This document shows, in pieces, positions 1 to 9,742 of a stretch of 64,000 nucleotides of DNA. Numbering within the stretch: position 1 is the first letter of the stretch; every line of letters starts with the position of its first letter. The translations under genes were made by a program, and so were the position numbers. The notes under the pieces are model-generated. The model had not been told where the DNA came from. It searched no databases and was given only the letters and a program-made list of their open reading frames with translations. The stretch is from UBA4416 sp035439445 (lineage in GTDB: Bacteria > Bacteroidota > Bacteroidia > B-17B0 > Aurantibacillaceae): NCBI GenBank assembly GCA_035439445.1, contig DAORKG010000001.1, positions 124,001-188,000 on the forward strand. Reading direction: 5' to 3'.

Positions 1-1191
1 ACCTACTTTTATGTATTGAACGAAGTACGGGTCTAGAAGAGATTTCCAGCTTAAAACAGTTTTATAGGCATTCATAGTTGTATCAACCCCAATTCCTCTT
101 GGCGAAAAACCTCCGGCATCACTCTCTAAAGCTGCAATATGTTTTAAGTTATTTTTCTTTGTGTCTTCAAAATATGCTTTTCCTCCGGCTCCTCCATTTT
201 CCTCATTCATAAAAGCAACAGCACGAATGGTGTGCTTTGGTTTAATATGTTGTTTTTTATACATCGCTAATACTTCTATTGCTTGAACAACACCGGCTCC
301 ATCATCATGAGCACCTTGTCCATTATCCCATGCATCCAAATGTCCACCTGCCATGATAATCTCGTTTGGCTTTTCGGTTCCTTTAATTTCTCCAACTACA
401 TTGTAAGAAAGTTCCTTTGGTAGGTTTTGACAACTCATCTTTAAATTTAAAACTAATGATGGATTGTTTTTTAAATTTTCTAATAATTTATCCGCACTAC
501 TAAAACTGATTGCGCAGGCCGGTATTTTATTTGGTGTCAAAACAGTATCGTACCCCATTACTCCTGTATGCGGAAAATCATTATTGATTGAACTCATACT
601 GCGAACTATAGTAGCAACAGCTCCATACTTAGCAGCTTTACTTGGACCTGAATATCTGTATGTGACTGTTTCTCCATAACATGTTCCGGTACTTAAATGT
701 TTGTGATTGAAATAAACATTGTAAAAAATAATTTTCCCTTTAATATTTTTTTCTCCTAAGGAATCTAATTGAGTGTAATTATTTACTATAATAACAGGTG
801 CTGTAATTCCTGCTTTTGGTGTACCAACTGAATTTCCTAGAGCACAAATGGAATAATTGGTTTGTTTTTTTGTTTTGACGTCGGTAGAATTACAAGTTTC
901 TTTTTCTCCTCTCACCCAATGAGGCACCATACAGGGCTGAAGATACACAGTATCTGCTCCGGCTTCGTACATCGTTTTTTTTGCCCAAGCAACTGCTTTA
1001 GCGGCACCAGGAGAACCACTTAAACGGCTTTCGATTTTTGTACTTAAAAATTCTAAATTTTTATAACAGTTACTTTGGGTTAAGTAATAGTCAAAATGTT
1101 TTCGTAATGCGATGCTATCATTGTTTTGCGACTTACTGGTAAATGATAGTAAGCTGAAAAACATGAAACAGTTCCTGAAAAATAAACTCAT
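1..1191 (-). CDS. M28 family metallopeptidase, 3' part cut by window edge
   Basis: The minus strand is open from an ATG at 1189-1191 to the window edge, so the C-terminus is missing. The translation begins with a hydrophobic signal peptide ending near SFTSKSQ, which implies export. Around residue 280 is the M28 zinc site, GGHLDAWDNGQGAHDDGAG, with His and Asp metal ligands. MNEENGG near residue 325 carries the acidic catalytic/ligand residues. The segment before it (about 120-230) looks like a PA-type insert. M28 enzymes are di-zinc aminopeptidases or carboxypeptidases; the substrate cannot be told from the sequence. The next gene upstream on the same strand is separated by about 40 bases. 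Confidence 0.88.
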   Translation of the reverse strand, partial: MSLFFRNCFMFFSLLSFTSKSQNNDSIALRKHFDYYLTQSNCYKNLEFLSTKIESRLSGSPGAAKAVAWAKKTMYEAGADTVYLQPCMVPHWVRGEKETCNSTDVKTKKQTNYSICALGNSVGTPKAGITAPVIIVNNYTQLDSLGEKNIKGKIIFYNVYFNHKHLSTGTCYGETVTYRYSGPSKAAKYGAVATIVRSMSSINNDFPHTGVMGYDTVLTPNKIPACAISFSSADKLLENLKNNPSLVLNLKMSCQNLPKELSYNVVGEIKGTEKPNEIIMAGGHLDAWDNGQGAHDDGAGVVQAIEVLAMYKKQHIKPKHTIRAVAFMNEENGGAGGKAYFEDTKKNNLKHIAALESDAGGFSPRGIGVDTTMNAYKTVLSWKSLLDPYFVQYIKVG

Positions 1192-1233
1192 ATTTCTATA
1201 TAAATTATGAGTTTAAAAGTACGATTTTAAAAA

Positions 1234-1863
1234 TTAAAATTGCCCGGCTTCAATTAATTTAATAGCTCTTTCAATCATGATATCTTCTCCGTTTGGATCA
1301 TATTCTGATTTCATGTTGCTTCCAAAGAGACGAGCCACACTTTGCCACATAAAAGCTTGAAATCCGCCTCTTAAATCCTTAACCAATTCATAACTGGTGT
1401 TTCCGGTTTCACGATCTATCAGCTTCAATAATATTTTACCCTGTGTAACAGATAAATCTTTTAGAGGTTCTTCAAATTCAGCCTTTAATTCTTTTTCTAC
1501 CGTTTTCATATAAGCCTTTCGAGTAGCTTCGTTGGGCATTTTTTCCAATATACGATTATACTCTTTTAACTTTGCTGCTGCTAAAATAGCATAAGGATAT
1601 ACTTTTTTTACATTGTATTTTGTTCTTGTCCATGCCTCGTATTGTTTCCTGTTTTTGTAACCATAATCAGCGTAAATCCAAACATCAGGTAAACGTATAC
1701 TAGGTATTGTATCACCATTGACTACTTCGCCCCAAACTTTGTACAATACTTTGTGTGTTTCGGATGGAACAACAACACCATCAGAGTTTTGGGAATGTAT
1801 TTGAAATACAAACAGGCTAAGAGTGATCAGTAATTTATACTTGTATATACACAAAAACTTCAT
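1234..1863 (-). CDS. DUF4294 family protein
   Basis: 209 residues with a start at 1863 that gives a clear N-terminal signal peptide (hydrophobic LLITLSLFVFQIHS). The body has the conserved pattern of the Bacteroidota DUF4294 family: a KKVYPYA segment near residue 85, then KELKAEFEEPLKDL, QGKILLKLIDRETG, and a C-terminal ARLFGSNMKSEYDPNGED. The family has no known function that I am aware of. It is exported, probably periplasmic. It lies between the biotin carboxylase gene and the M28 peptidase gene on the same strand, but those contacts do not suggest a role. Confidence 0.8.
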   Translation of the reverse strand: MKFLCIYKYKLLITLSLFVFQIHSQNSDGVVVPSETHKVLYKVWGEVVNGDTIPSIRLPDVWIYADYGYKNRKQYEAWTRTKYNVKKVYPYAILAAAKLKEYNRILEKMPNEATRKAYMKTVEKELKAEFEEPLKDLSVTQGKILLKLIDRETGNTSYELVKDLRGGFQAFMWQSVARLFGSNMKSEYDPNGEDIMIERAIKLIEAGQF

Positions 1864-1914
1864 TTGTAATTTATTCCTTAAACGAAAAAGGTAACCCTTC
1901 GGTTACCTTCTAAA

Positions 1915-3396
1915 TTATACTCGATTTAATCGCCATTTAGATTTTCCGCTTGGGACACTTGTTTGTTCTTGGGCTTTGCTATTCAAATTAGATGCCATAA
2001 ACGCTCCAAAAATAGAGGCAACTTCTTCCTCATTTGAATTAGATTTATTTAACATTTCAGGCTTAAAATATCTAGGTATGAAACCAGTATCGAACTTGCC
2101 GCTTACAAAAGCTTCATGTTTTAATACAAATGAGCAAAATGGTAAAGTAGTTTCTACACCGGTAATCTGATAATCTTGAATAGCACGTAACATTTTCTCT
2201 ATTGCTTCAGTTCTGTCTTTGCCATGCACAATCAACTTAGCAATCATTGGGTCATAGAAAATTGGAATATCCATTCCTTCTTCAAATGAATCATCAACAC
2301 GAACTCCTGGTCCAGACGGAATACGATACGTTTTTAATGTTCCAATATCAGGTAAGAAATTATTCATCGGGTCTTCAGCACATACACGCACCTCAATAGA
2401 ATGACCATTAATCTTTAAATCTTCTTGTGTAAATGATAATTTTTCACCGCGTGCCACTTTAATTTGTTCTTTCACTAAATCAAGTCCTGTAATCATTTCA
2501 GATACAGGGTGCTCAACTTGTAAACGCGTATTCATTTCTAGGAAGTAAAAATTAAGTTGGTCATCTACTAAAAACTCTACCGTTCCTGCGCCGCTATAAT
2601 TACAAGCTTTAGCAACATTTACAGCGCATTCTCCCATTTGTTTTCTTAACTCGGGAGTTAACACAGATGATGGTGCTTCTTCAATAACTTTTTGATGACG
2701 ACGCTGGATACTGCATTCACGTTCAAACAAATAAACGCAGTTCCCATGGTTATCAGCCAATAATTGTATTTCGATATGACGAGGACCGGTAGCATATTTT
2801 TCGATAAATACAGCCCCGTTCCCAAATGCAGAAATAGCCTCGCTAATAGCTAATTTCATTTGTTCTTCTACTTCACTTTCTTTCTCCACTAAGCGCATTC
2901 CTTTACCACCCCCGCCAGCAGAGGCCTTAATCAATAATGGAAAGCCAATTTGTTTTGCCAGTTTTGTAGCTTCTGCTAAATCACTAATAGCACCATCAGA
3001 GCCAGGAATCATAGGAACATTGTATTTTTTTGCAGTAGCTTTGGCGCTTAATTTATCTCCCATCATATCCATAGCATCAGCACTAGGACCTATGAATGTG
3101 ATGCCTGCTTTTTGAACTTTACGAACAAAATCAGCATTTTCTGATAAGAAACCATAACCTGGATGAATACCATCTACTCCTAATTTTTTGCAAATTTCTA
3201 TAATCTTATCTCCTTGTAAATACGACTGTGCGCTTGGAGGAGGTCCAACACATACGGCCTCATCTGCATAACGAACAAATGGTGCATTTCTGTCAGCTTC
3301 ACTATAAATGGCTACTGTTTTAATTCCCATTTCTTTCGCACTTCGCATAACACGTAGTGCAATTTCTCCTCGATTGGCAACTAGTATTTTTTTCAT
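1915..3396 (-). CDS. accC: Biotin carboxylase subunit of acetyl-/acyl-CoA carboxylase
   Basis: Catalyses ATP-dependent carboxylation of biotin carried on a BCCP partner. I chose the ATG at 3396 (MKKILVANRGEIALR); reading can extend to a TTG at 3408 but the family begins with this motif. Visible are the biotin carboxylase N-domain, the ATP-grasp glycine-rich loop KASAGGGGKGM near residue 160, the RECSIQRRHQK segment near 235, and EMNTRLQVEHPVSEMITG near 290. After the C-domain there is an unusual low-complexity tail of about 45 residues ending SKWRLNRV. No biotinyl-carrier domain is fused and no accB or carboxyltransferase gene is adjacent, so acetyl-CoA versus propionyl-CoA specificity is open. 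Confidence 0.88.
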   Translation of the reverse strand: MKKILVANRGEIALRVMRSAKEMGIKTVAIYSEADRNAPFVRYADEAVCVGPPPSAQSYLQGDKIIEICKKLGVDGIHPGYGFLSENADFVRKVQKAGITFIGPSADAMDMMGDKLSAKATAKKYNVPMIPGSDGAISDLAEATKLAKQIGFPLLIKASAGGGGKGMRLVEKESEVEEQMKLAISEAISAFGNGAVFIEKYATGPRHIEIQLLADNHGNCVYLFERECSIQRRHQKVIEEAPSSVLTPELRKQMGECAVNVAKACNYSGAGTVEFLVDDQLNFYFLEMNTRLQVEHPVSEMITGLDLVKEQIKVARGEKLSFTQEDLKINGHSIEVRVCAEDPMNNFLPDIGTLKTYRIPSGPGVRVDDSFEEGMDIPIFYDPMIAKLIVHGKDRTEAIEKMLRAIQDYQITGVETTLPFCSFVLKHEAFVSGKFDTGFIPRYFKPEMLNKSNSNEEEVASIFGAFMASNLNSKAQEQTSVPSGKSKWRLNRV

Positions 3397-3556
3397 ATGA
3401 TAGTTCAATAATTATGAGTTACGAATATAATCATTGAGATGTTTAATTTGGTAGAATTTCTAAAGAAAATTGCATTTGTTGATAGTTTGTGAATACTCTT
3501 CATAACGGCATTTAAATGCTTTTTTTAATATTTGTTAAAACACTAAACACCCCACT

Positions 3557-5917
3557 ATGAGAAAACTGTTATTATCATTTAGTCTTTTGTTTGCAATTAC
3601 CTTAATTCAAGCTCAGGATAATTTTAACATTGATGATTTACCTAAAATACTAGTTAGAGAATTAAATAAATTCAGATTAAAAAACGGATTAGATACGTTT
3701 GAGGTAAATCAGGTTCTGATAGATGCTGCGGCAATGGATTGTAAAGCGTTTGCAAAATCAGGTGTGGTAAAAGTTGATCCTGTTAAGGTTCAGAAAAATT
3801 TAGTAAAAGCCGGAGGAACTAAAAAAGGCGAAGAAACAGCTATGCTAGCCCCTGTTAGCAAAGGAAGAGATAACTATAAAACAGCTGATGTGGCTAAGGT
3901 TATTTGGACACGTTGGGAGAATAATAAAAAGGATAAAGAGATTTTATTAAAAGCCCAATACATGCTTATTGGTATTAAGTGTGAAATGCTTAAGGATGGT
4001 AAAAAGGTTGTGGCAACAGCAGTTTTTGGTGGATATGATAGTTTTAATACCGGTGCTAAAATGAAAAAAGAGTTGGCTGTACCGTATAATACTAAGTCAA
4101 AAAAATTATTAACGCCAGATGCAAAAGCCTGTAAAAATTGTGAAAAGTGGAAAAACTACGATTTGTTACAAAAGGGCTTAAAAGTTGAGAATGGTAAAAT
4201 TTATTTAGAATACGCTAATCTTAAAGATTTAAAACGATTATTGAAAAAAACTAAAGATGGATTAGCTGTGGATGTTGTTCAACGTTCTCAATACGAAAAG
4301 GAGAACTATAATATCGTTGACAATAATTTGCAAAATAAAGGAGTAATGGGAAAAGTAATTACCAAAGATCAAGTATTTACGAAAAACCTTATTAAACCTG
4401 ATCCTAAGGCTAAAAAGAAGGTTAAGATTAATAAATTAAAAATTGAGATGGGTAAGTTTAATCCTAAAATTACCGGACCTTATGAATTAAATTTAATTGT
4501 GGTACAAGATGGGCATGTTTGTAAAACCGTTACCCGTAGTTATTTAGAAAAGGGAGATCAAGAAAGTAGCACTCCAGTAGGAATTATTCCTGCTGATTCT
4601 ACAGTTGGTTTAAAACCAGCATTTGAGCCTAAGTCAGAGAGTTCAATTTTAAATTTCACTATACCTTTTGAGAAAAATAAATCTGAGTTTAAGCCTGAAG
4701 ATATTGCACCTTTTATTAAAGCTTTAAACGAACCGGATTTTGTAATTGATGGCTTATATATATATGCATATTCCTCTATTGAAGGAGATGCAAATGCGAA
4801 TGCAAAATTACAACGTAAGCGTGCAGAAAGCGTAACCAAAGTTTTGCAAAGTATGCAGCAAAATAAAATCACTCCTAACATCGAAACAAAAGATTCTTGG
4901 AATTTATTTGAGTTGGAAATGGAAGATGGAAAGTACTCGGAGTTAGTGAAAATGGGTAAGGAAAAAGCTATTAAGAAAATTAATAGTGATAAAGCATTGT
5001 TGGAAGAACTTGAGCCTACATTATCAAAACAACGTTTTGCACAGATGGTAATGGATGTTACCTATGATATTACAGGTGACAAGGAACAAAGATTTACAAC
5101 AGTATCATTTAACAGGGCGGTTAAGGCAAATAAAATGAGTCAGGCTTATAAAATTATGGAATATGCTTCAACTCAAAAGATTGCTAAAAAATATACTGAA
5201 GATGTTTTAGATAGTTTTAAAATTCCTGAAAACCCTCAATTTATCAATTTATTGAATAACAGAGCTTATTTCAACTATTTGGCAAATAGCAGCATAGTTG
5301 ATGAAGATGATTATGCGGAATTTAAGCGTTTGGAGAAAATAGATCCATCAAACGATGTGGTTAGATTTAATAGAATTTTCTGTTCTATAAAATTAGATTC
5401 TACTGTTGGAACGAAAGAACAGCAGGGTAAAATGCAACAGGAGATAGACGCTTTATATAAATCTAAAATTAAGAAAAAACTGGTGGATGGTTTAAATATT
5501 GAATGGCAATTTAAAATTATTGAGTCATTGGATACTATTGATGATGCTGAGCCTCAAATTGAAGCATGTATCAACAAAATCAAAGGATTTTACAATTTTA
5601 AGGAAGCTAGTTGGCAAAATGCTTTAAAATTGGCCTATGTATTTACAAGAGGAAAAGATTATAAATTTTCTTCTGCTGTATTAGAACCATTTTTAAAAGT
5701 AGAGAATGTGAGTGAAGATTTAATCTTCAGTTATATTTCTATTGCCTCTCATTTACCTGAGAAATTTTATAGTCGCACTTTTAGCGATGCTTTACATAAA
5801 GCTAAAGAGAAAAATCCAGAGCGCTATTGTAAGCTATTTGGAGAACCATATATGTCTTTCCAAGTTTTGGATAATCCTAATGCTAAAAAAGATTATAGAG
5901 AAGCTGGTTGTAAATAG
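3557..5917 (+). CDS. Secreted CAP-like protein with OmpA-like segment and helical C-terminus
   Basis: 786 residues starting with a signal peptide (MRKLLLSFSLLFAITLIQAQ). Residues about 25-165 resemble a CAP/SCP domain (LPKILVRELNKFRLKNGLDTFEVNQ, then an alanine-rich helix), a fold often found in secreted proteins. A linker carries a CKNCEKW motif near 195. Residues about 370-430 look OmpA-like: FTIPFEKNKSEFKPEDI, then YAYSSIEGDANANAKLQRKRAESV. In OmpA domains such a region binds peptidoglycan. The rest is helical without clear repeats. This suggests an envelope protein anchored to peptidoglycan. The combination is unusual, and the domain calls are by eye. Confidence 0.6.
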   Translation: MRKLLLSFSLLFAITLIQAQDNFNIDDLPKILVRELNKFRLKNGLDTFEVNQVLIDAAAMDCKAFAKSGVVKVDPVKVQKNLVKAGGTKKGEETAMLAPVSKGRDNYKTADVAKVIWTRWENNKKDKEILLKAQYMLIGIKCEMLKDGKKVVATAVFGGYDSFNTGAKMKKELAVPYNTKSKKLLTPDAKACKNCEKWKNYDLLQKGLKVENGKIYLEYANLKDLKRLLKKTKDGLAVDVVQRSQYEKENYNIVDNNLQNKGVMGKVITKDQVFTKNLIKPDPKAKKKVKINKLKIEMGKFNPKITGPYELNLIVVQDGHVCKTVTRSYLEKGDQESSTPVGIIPADSTVGLKPAFEPKSESSILNFTIPFEKNKSEFKPEDIAPFIKALNEPDFVIDGLYIYAYSSIEGDANANAKLQRKRAESVTKVLQSMQQNKITPNIETKDSWNLFELEMEDGKYSELVKMGKEKAIKKINSDKALLEELEPTLSKQRFAQMVMDVTYDITGDKEQRFTTVSFNRAVKANKMSQAYKIMEYASTQKIAKKYTEDVLDSFKIPENPQFINLLNNRAYFNYLANSSIVDEDDYAEFKRLEKIDPSNDVVRFNRIFCSIKLDSTVGTKEQQGKMQQEIDALYKSKIKKKLVDGLNIEWQFKIIESLDTIDDAEPQIEACINKIKGFYNFKEASWQNALKLAYVFTRGKDYKFSSAVLEPFLKVENVSEDLIFSYISIASHLPEKFYSRTFSDALHKAKEKNPERYCKLFGEPYMSFQVLDNPNAKKDYREAGCK

Positions 5918-5930
5918 CACATGAACAAAT

Positions 5931-5956
5931 AAAAAAGCCCCACGTGGGGCTTTTTT
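5931..5956. terminator. Bidirectional rho-independent terminator
   Basis: A near-perfect palindrome: A6 followed by GCCCCACGTGGGGC and T6. It sits between the convergent genes ending at 5917 (plus) and 5973 (minus), so it can stop transcription from both sides. Confidence 0.9.
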
Positions 5957-5972
5957 ATTTGTTCAATTTTCT

Positions 5973-7961
5973 TTATTTCAAAATTTGTTGATTTAGAAGT
6001 TCTGTGAAATAATATTTTTGTCCTTTGTAAATTGCAATAATAAAAGCGTCTTTTATTCCATTCCTCCTCGCTTTTTCTAACAAAAGATTTGCTTCATTTA
6101 ATGTTTTGTAATTTCCAAGTGTAAATCTTGTAATATTATCTCCATAAGTTTTTCGTTGAGCTTTTGGTAATCCCACTAATTTAGAGTAGTTGAAATTCTC
6201 CATAATTTTGTAGGCTCCTATTTGAACAGTATATTCTAAACTATCCACAACTTTGCTCCCGTATTTTTCAAGTAAAGTTTCATATGTGAGTCCGATTGGT
6301 CTTAAATCATCAGCTTTTAAAGCAGTAGAATCAATTTTTGAATAGTTTAGTTTTTGATATTCAGCAGAAAACAATTCTGCATTAATTTCAAGCTTAGCAA
6401 ATGAATCAACTTTTGCAGTTGAAATATCTTTAGTAGTTGTTGAATTTAAATGCTTATAAACAATTTCATATTCATTTCCAGATGGAAGATTTACTAAATA
6501 GCCACCATTAACCGAATTTGAATTGAAAATCCCTGAAAAATCTTTTTTATTAATTTTTGAACGGACAAAGATGTCGGCTTTTACAGGAGCATTGTCATAA
6601 GTAACATAACCAGTTACTTGTATTAAAGCAGTAGGTTTACCAAATAAACCCGGCTCTACCATATAAATATCTTGTAATCCTTTACCATCTTTTTTCTCAG
6701 ATGAATAATAACCCCTTTCACCATCAGAAGAAACTACATAGAATTTATCGTCTTGAGTTGTATTTACGGGTTTCCCTACATTGTAAGGTGTAGTCCATTT
6801 TCCTTGTTTTAATTCACTTCTGAAGATGTCATATCCTCCAATTGTATTGTGACCTGTAGATGCAAAAAATAATGTTTTGCCATCTGAATGTATGAATGGT
6901 GCATCTTCGTCAAATTTAGTGTTAATTTCAGGACCTAAATTTTTCACATTGCCCCATGAACCATCAGGTAGTAATTGAGCGTAGTAGATATCTCTTCCAC
7001 CTTGTCCACCTTGTCTGTCACTTGAAAAATAGATTGTTTTTTCATCAGGCGATAAACAAACGCTTCCCTCCCAAAAATTTGAATTTATACCTTTTACTTT
7101 TTCAGGAATCCCCCAGTTTGCTCCATCCAACTTACTCATAAAAATATCGCCACTTCCAACTCCCACATTTCTGTATATAAATAACTTTTGTCCATCATGA
7201 GAAATGTGAACTGTAGCGTCGTGACCGTTAGTGTTAATAGCAGTTATAGGAAGAGGTTCACCCCACTTGTTATTATGATCTTTATGAGAAATCATAATAT
7301 CTTCAAAGTAAATTCCATTTTTTTCATCGGCTTTATTAGGAAGGCTTTGTTTTCCTCCCATTGATTTTTCTCCACGATAGGTATATACCATGAAATTTTC
7401 ATTTGATGGAAATACAGGAGTATATTCAGAACCAGCTGTGTTTACAGGTGGACCTATGTTCGTAATTTTAGCAACTGCCGATTTATTTTCCAATGAAATT
7501 GCACTCTTACATATAAAGATTTGATGTTCTACTTCGGCTTTAGAGTCTTTGTCAAGAGGGTTGATCTTGTATTTTTCAAATTGAGCTATCGCTTCATTGA
7601 ATTTATCATTTACTAAATAAGCTTTACCTAAAAAGTAATCATAATCTAGTAGTTTTGATTTCAGAGGTTCTGCTGATTTTATTAAGGCCTCTGCACTGGC
7701 TTGATATCTGGGATCAAAAATATTACATGAACCAAGTAAGTAAGCAATATAATTATTTGTTTTATGTTTCTTATATAAACTGTCGTACGTTTGTCTTGCA
7801 AAAAGATATTCCTGATTATTGAAATATTTATCGGCAGAGTTTAGTTTTTCACGATCAGAAAAAGACCAATTGGAGGTCTGCTCTTCTTTCAATTCAAGAT
7901 TAACTTGACTGTAATTTAAATTACTGATTAATACTAATAAGACGAATATTTTTGATTTCAT
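5973..7961 (-). CDS. Envelope protein with TPR-like helices, PD40 propeller and SPOR-like C-terminus
   Basis: 662 residues with a signal peptide (MKSKIFVLLVLISNLNYSQ). Residues 30-165 form TPR-like helices. Residues about 180-440 hold PD40/WD40-like repeats, for example LSPDEKTIYFSSDRQGGQGGRDIYYA and HSDGKTLFFASTGHNTIGGYDIF. A carboxypeptidase-regulatory-like beta domain follows (about 450-530). The end (about 575-650) resembles a SPOR domain: YTVQIGAYK ... YGDNITRFTLGNYKTLNEANLLLEKARRNGIKDAFI (split here by position only). Bacteroidota proteins of this layout, such as PorE-like ones, usually end in an OmpA domain; here a SPOR-like domain, expected to bind denuded glycan, takes its place. Function is inferred only as envelope-associated. 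Confidence 0.7.
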   Translation of the reverse strand: MKSKIFVLLVLISNLNYSQVNLELKEEQTSNWSFSDREKLNSADKYFNNQEYLFARQTYDSLYKKHKTNNYIAYLLGSCNIFDPRYQASAEALIKSAEPLKSKLLDYDYFLGKAYLVNDKFNEAIAQFEKYKINPLDKDSKAEVEHQIFICKSAISLENKSAVAKITNIGPPVNTAGSEYTPVFPSNENFMVYTYRGEKSMGGKQSLPNKADEKNGIYFEDIMISHKDHNNKWGEPLPITAINTNGHDATVHISHDGQKLFIYRNVGVGSGDIFMSKLDGANWGIPEKVKGINSNFWEGSVCLSPDEKTIYFSSDRQGGQGGRDIYYAQLLPDGSWGNVKNLGPEINTKFDEDAPFIHSDGKTLFFASTGHNTIGGYDIFRSELKQGKWTTPYNVGKPVNTTQDDKFYVVSSDGERGYYSSEKKDGKGLQDIYMVEPGLFGKPTALIQVTGYVTYDNAPVKADIFVRSKINKKDFSGIFNSNSVNGGYLVNLPSGNEYEIVYKHLNSTTTKDISTAKVDSFAKLEINAELFSAEYQKLNYSKIDSTALKADDLRPIGLTYETLLEKYGSKVVDSLEYTVQIGAYKIMENFNYSKLVGLPKAQRKTYGDNITRFTLGNYKTLNEANLLLEKARRNGIKDAFIIAIYKGQKYYFTELLNQQILK

Positions 7962-8056
7962 AATTTGTTTACCTTAAAAACTAAAAATTATAATGAAGAT
8001 ATTAAAAAAATGTATAAAGTATTACACACTGAATGTTTTTTTTTAAACATCAAAAA

Positions 8057-8551
8057 TTAGTAAACGGAAGCAATTCTTACAATCTTAATAAATCGATTTT
8101 TATAGTATGGGGCATCTGTAAAGTTTGACAATTTGATGCCGGAATGTTTTTTGTTCGATGAACTATGTATAAATTGTAGTTCATTATTGTAGTTAGAGGT
8201 AATTATTCCTACATGTCCTGGTTTTCGGCTTTTAGAGCTTGTTCCGGTAAATATTATAATATCTCCAACTTTAAAAGAATCTGGGTGAATGGTTATACCA
8301 CAAGATATATAATCCTTCGATGATCTGGGTACTTTAATATTGAAATGACTAAAAATATGGTAAACAAACCCAGAACAATCAAAACCTTTTTTGGGATTAC
8401 AACTACCATAACAATACTTTGTGCCAAGGAAAGACATGCTATAATTTACTAAACTATCCTTTGATAGGCTGTCTTTAGGAAGAGTCTTAATATTATTATT
8501 GCCTAAAATTATATGAGTAAAAAACAGTAAGTATATAAGAGCGACTCTCAT
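8057..8551 (-). CDS. NlpC/P60 family peptidoglycan hydrolase
   Basis: 164 residues: a short signal peptide (MRVALIYLLFFTHIILG), then a single NlpC/P60 domain. The catalytic Cys is in FDCSGFVYHIF near residue 59, the first His in KPGHVGIITS near 112, and the third polar residue in FIHSSSN near 128. These enzymes cleave peptide stems of peptidoglycan (D-Glu to diamino acid bonds). No SH3 or LysM targeting domain is present, so this is a minimal enzyme. It is transcribed on its own on the minus strand, diverging from msrBA. Confidence 0.85.
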   Translation of the reverse strand: MRVALIYLLFFTHIILGNNNIKTLPKDSLSKDSLVNYSMSFLGTKYCYGSCNPKKGFDCSGFVYHIFSHFNIKVPRSSKDYISCGITIHPDSFKVGDIIIFTGTSSKSRKPGHVGIITSNYNNELQFIHSSSNKKHSGIKLSNFTDAPYYKNRFIKIVRIASVY

Positions 8552-8686
8552 TGATATAAAGATACCTTTTTATCTAATAGGTTGTCTGCCTCTTTATGGA
8601 TTAAAATATAAAAAAATCATAAATAAAATGTTTATTACAACTTTTTGAATTTTAATCTGTTAACTTAGGTAACCAAAAAAGTAAAA

Positions 8687-9688
8687 ATGTATAACAAAAA
8701 TTATAAATGTTTAATGCAGTCTCGCTTTTTATTAGTTGTTTTGTTATCTATAATTGGGACTTATAGTACCCGGTGTCAAAATTCTAATAATTCACAGGGA
8801 TTTAAAAAAAGTTCAACTATTAAAAAGGAAACACCAATGAAATTAAACCCGTTAACAAAAGAAGAACAGTATGTTATAATTAACAAAGGCACAGAAAGGC
8901 CTTTTACTGGAGAGTATACAGATAATTTTAAGAATGGAACTTATATATGTAAGCAATGCAATGCTCCTTTATATAAATCAGAGTCTAAATTTCACTCTGG
9001 TTGCGGATGGCCAAGTTTTGATGATGAAATTAAAGGTGCAGTAAAAAAAACATTAGATGCTGATGGACACAGAACTGAAATAACTTGTGCTACATGTGGG
9101 GGGCATTTGGGGCATGTATTTTACGGTGAGGGGTTTACAGATAAAGATACTCGCCATTGTGTTAATTCTATTTCTATGTTATTTGTTGAAGATGAGAATA
9201 ATACTAAAACCGCAAAAGCTATTTTTGCCGGTGGTTGTTTTTGGGGAGTAGAATATTATTTTCAAAACGTAAAAGGTGTTATTAGTACTCAAGTTGGTTA
9301 TACCGGTGGTTTTAAAGATAATCCTACCTATAAAGAAGTTTGCAGTCACACCACAGGACATATTGAAGCTATAGAGGTTACTTACGATCCCTCAAAAACA
9401 ACTTATGAAGAATTAGCAAAATTGTTTTTTGAGATACATGACCCAACACAAGCAAACGGACAAGGAAATGATATAGGACCTCAATATTTATCGGTTGTAT
9501 TTTACTTAGATGATATACAAAAAGCGGTTGCTGAAAAATTAATTGGGCAGCTTCAATTAAAAGGATATAAAGTGGCAACTCAATTAAAAAAAGCATCTAA
9601 GTTTTGGCCTGCTGAAGAGTATCATCAGCAGTACTATGAAAAAGGAGGAGGGACTCCATATTGCCATCACAGAGTATCAAGATTTTAA
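8687..9688 (+). CDS. msrBA: Bifunctional methionine sulfoxide reductase MsrB-MsrA, exported
   Basis: 333 residues. A hydrophobic N-terminal stretch (about 12-32) looks like a signal or lipoprotein leader with a Cys near residue 30, suggesting action outside the cytoplasm. Residues about 50-165 are MsrB: zinc CxxC pairs (CKQC, CATC), GCGWPSF, and the catalytic Cys in RHCVNSISM. Residues about 175-330 are MsrA with catalytic GCFWG, then YTGG and a C-terminal PYCHHRVSRF with resolving Cys. Together the halves reduce R- and S-methionine sulfoxide. The start may be the Met 11 codons downstream (MQSRFLL), which gives a better leader. Confidence 0.9.
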   Translation: MYNKNYKCLMQSRFLLVVLLSIIGTYSTRCQNSNNSQGFKKSSTIKKETPMKLNPLTKEEQYVIINKGTERPFTGEYTDNFKNGTYICKQCNAPLYKSESKFHSGCGWPSFDDEIKGAVKKTLDADGHRTEITCATCGGHLGHVFYGEGFTDKDTRHCVNSISMLFVEDENNTKTAKAIFAGGCFWGVEYYFQNVKGVISTQVGYTGGFKDNPTYKEVCSHTTGHIEAIEVTYDPSKTTYEELAKLFFEIHDPTQANGQGNDIGPQYLSVVFYLDDIQKAVAEKLIGQLQLKGYKVATQLKKASKFWPAEEYHQQYYEKGGGTPYCHHRVSRF

Positions 9689-9727
9689 CACAAAAAAGCC
9701 TTTCAATTTGAAAGGCTTTTTTGTGTT
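9687..9727. terminator. Bidirectional rho-independent terminator
   Basis: An uninterrupted 20-bp inverted repeat around one central T (core GCCTTTCAA / TTGAAAGGC flanked by A-rich and T-rich arms). It begins inside the msrBA stop codon and serves the convergent receiver-Crp gene ending at 9743. Confidence 0.9.
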
Positions 9728-9742
9728 AATGTAATTTCTTAA

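Noticed and set aside
464..679. Small plus-strand reading frame
   Set aside because: It lies wholly inside the M28 peptidase gene on the other strand and has no recognisable domain. Many similar shadow frames were dropped for the same reason.
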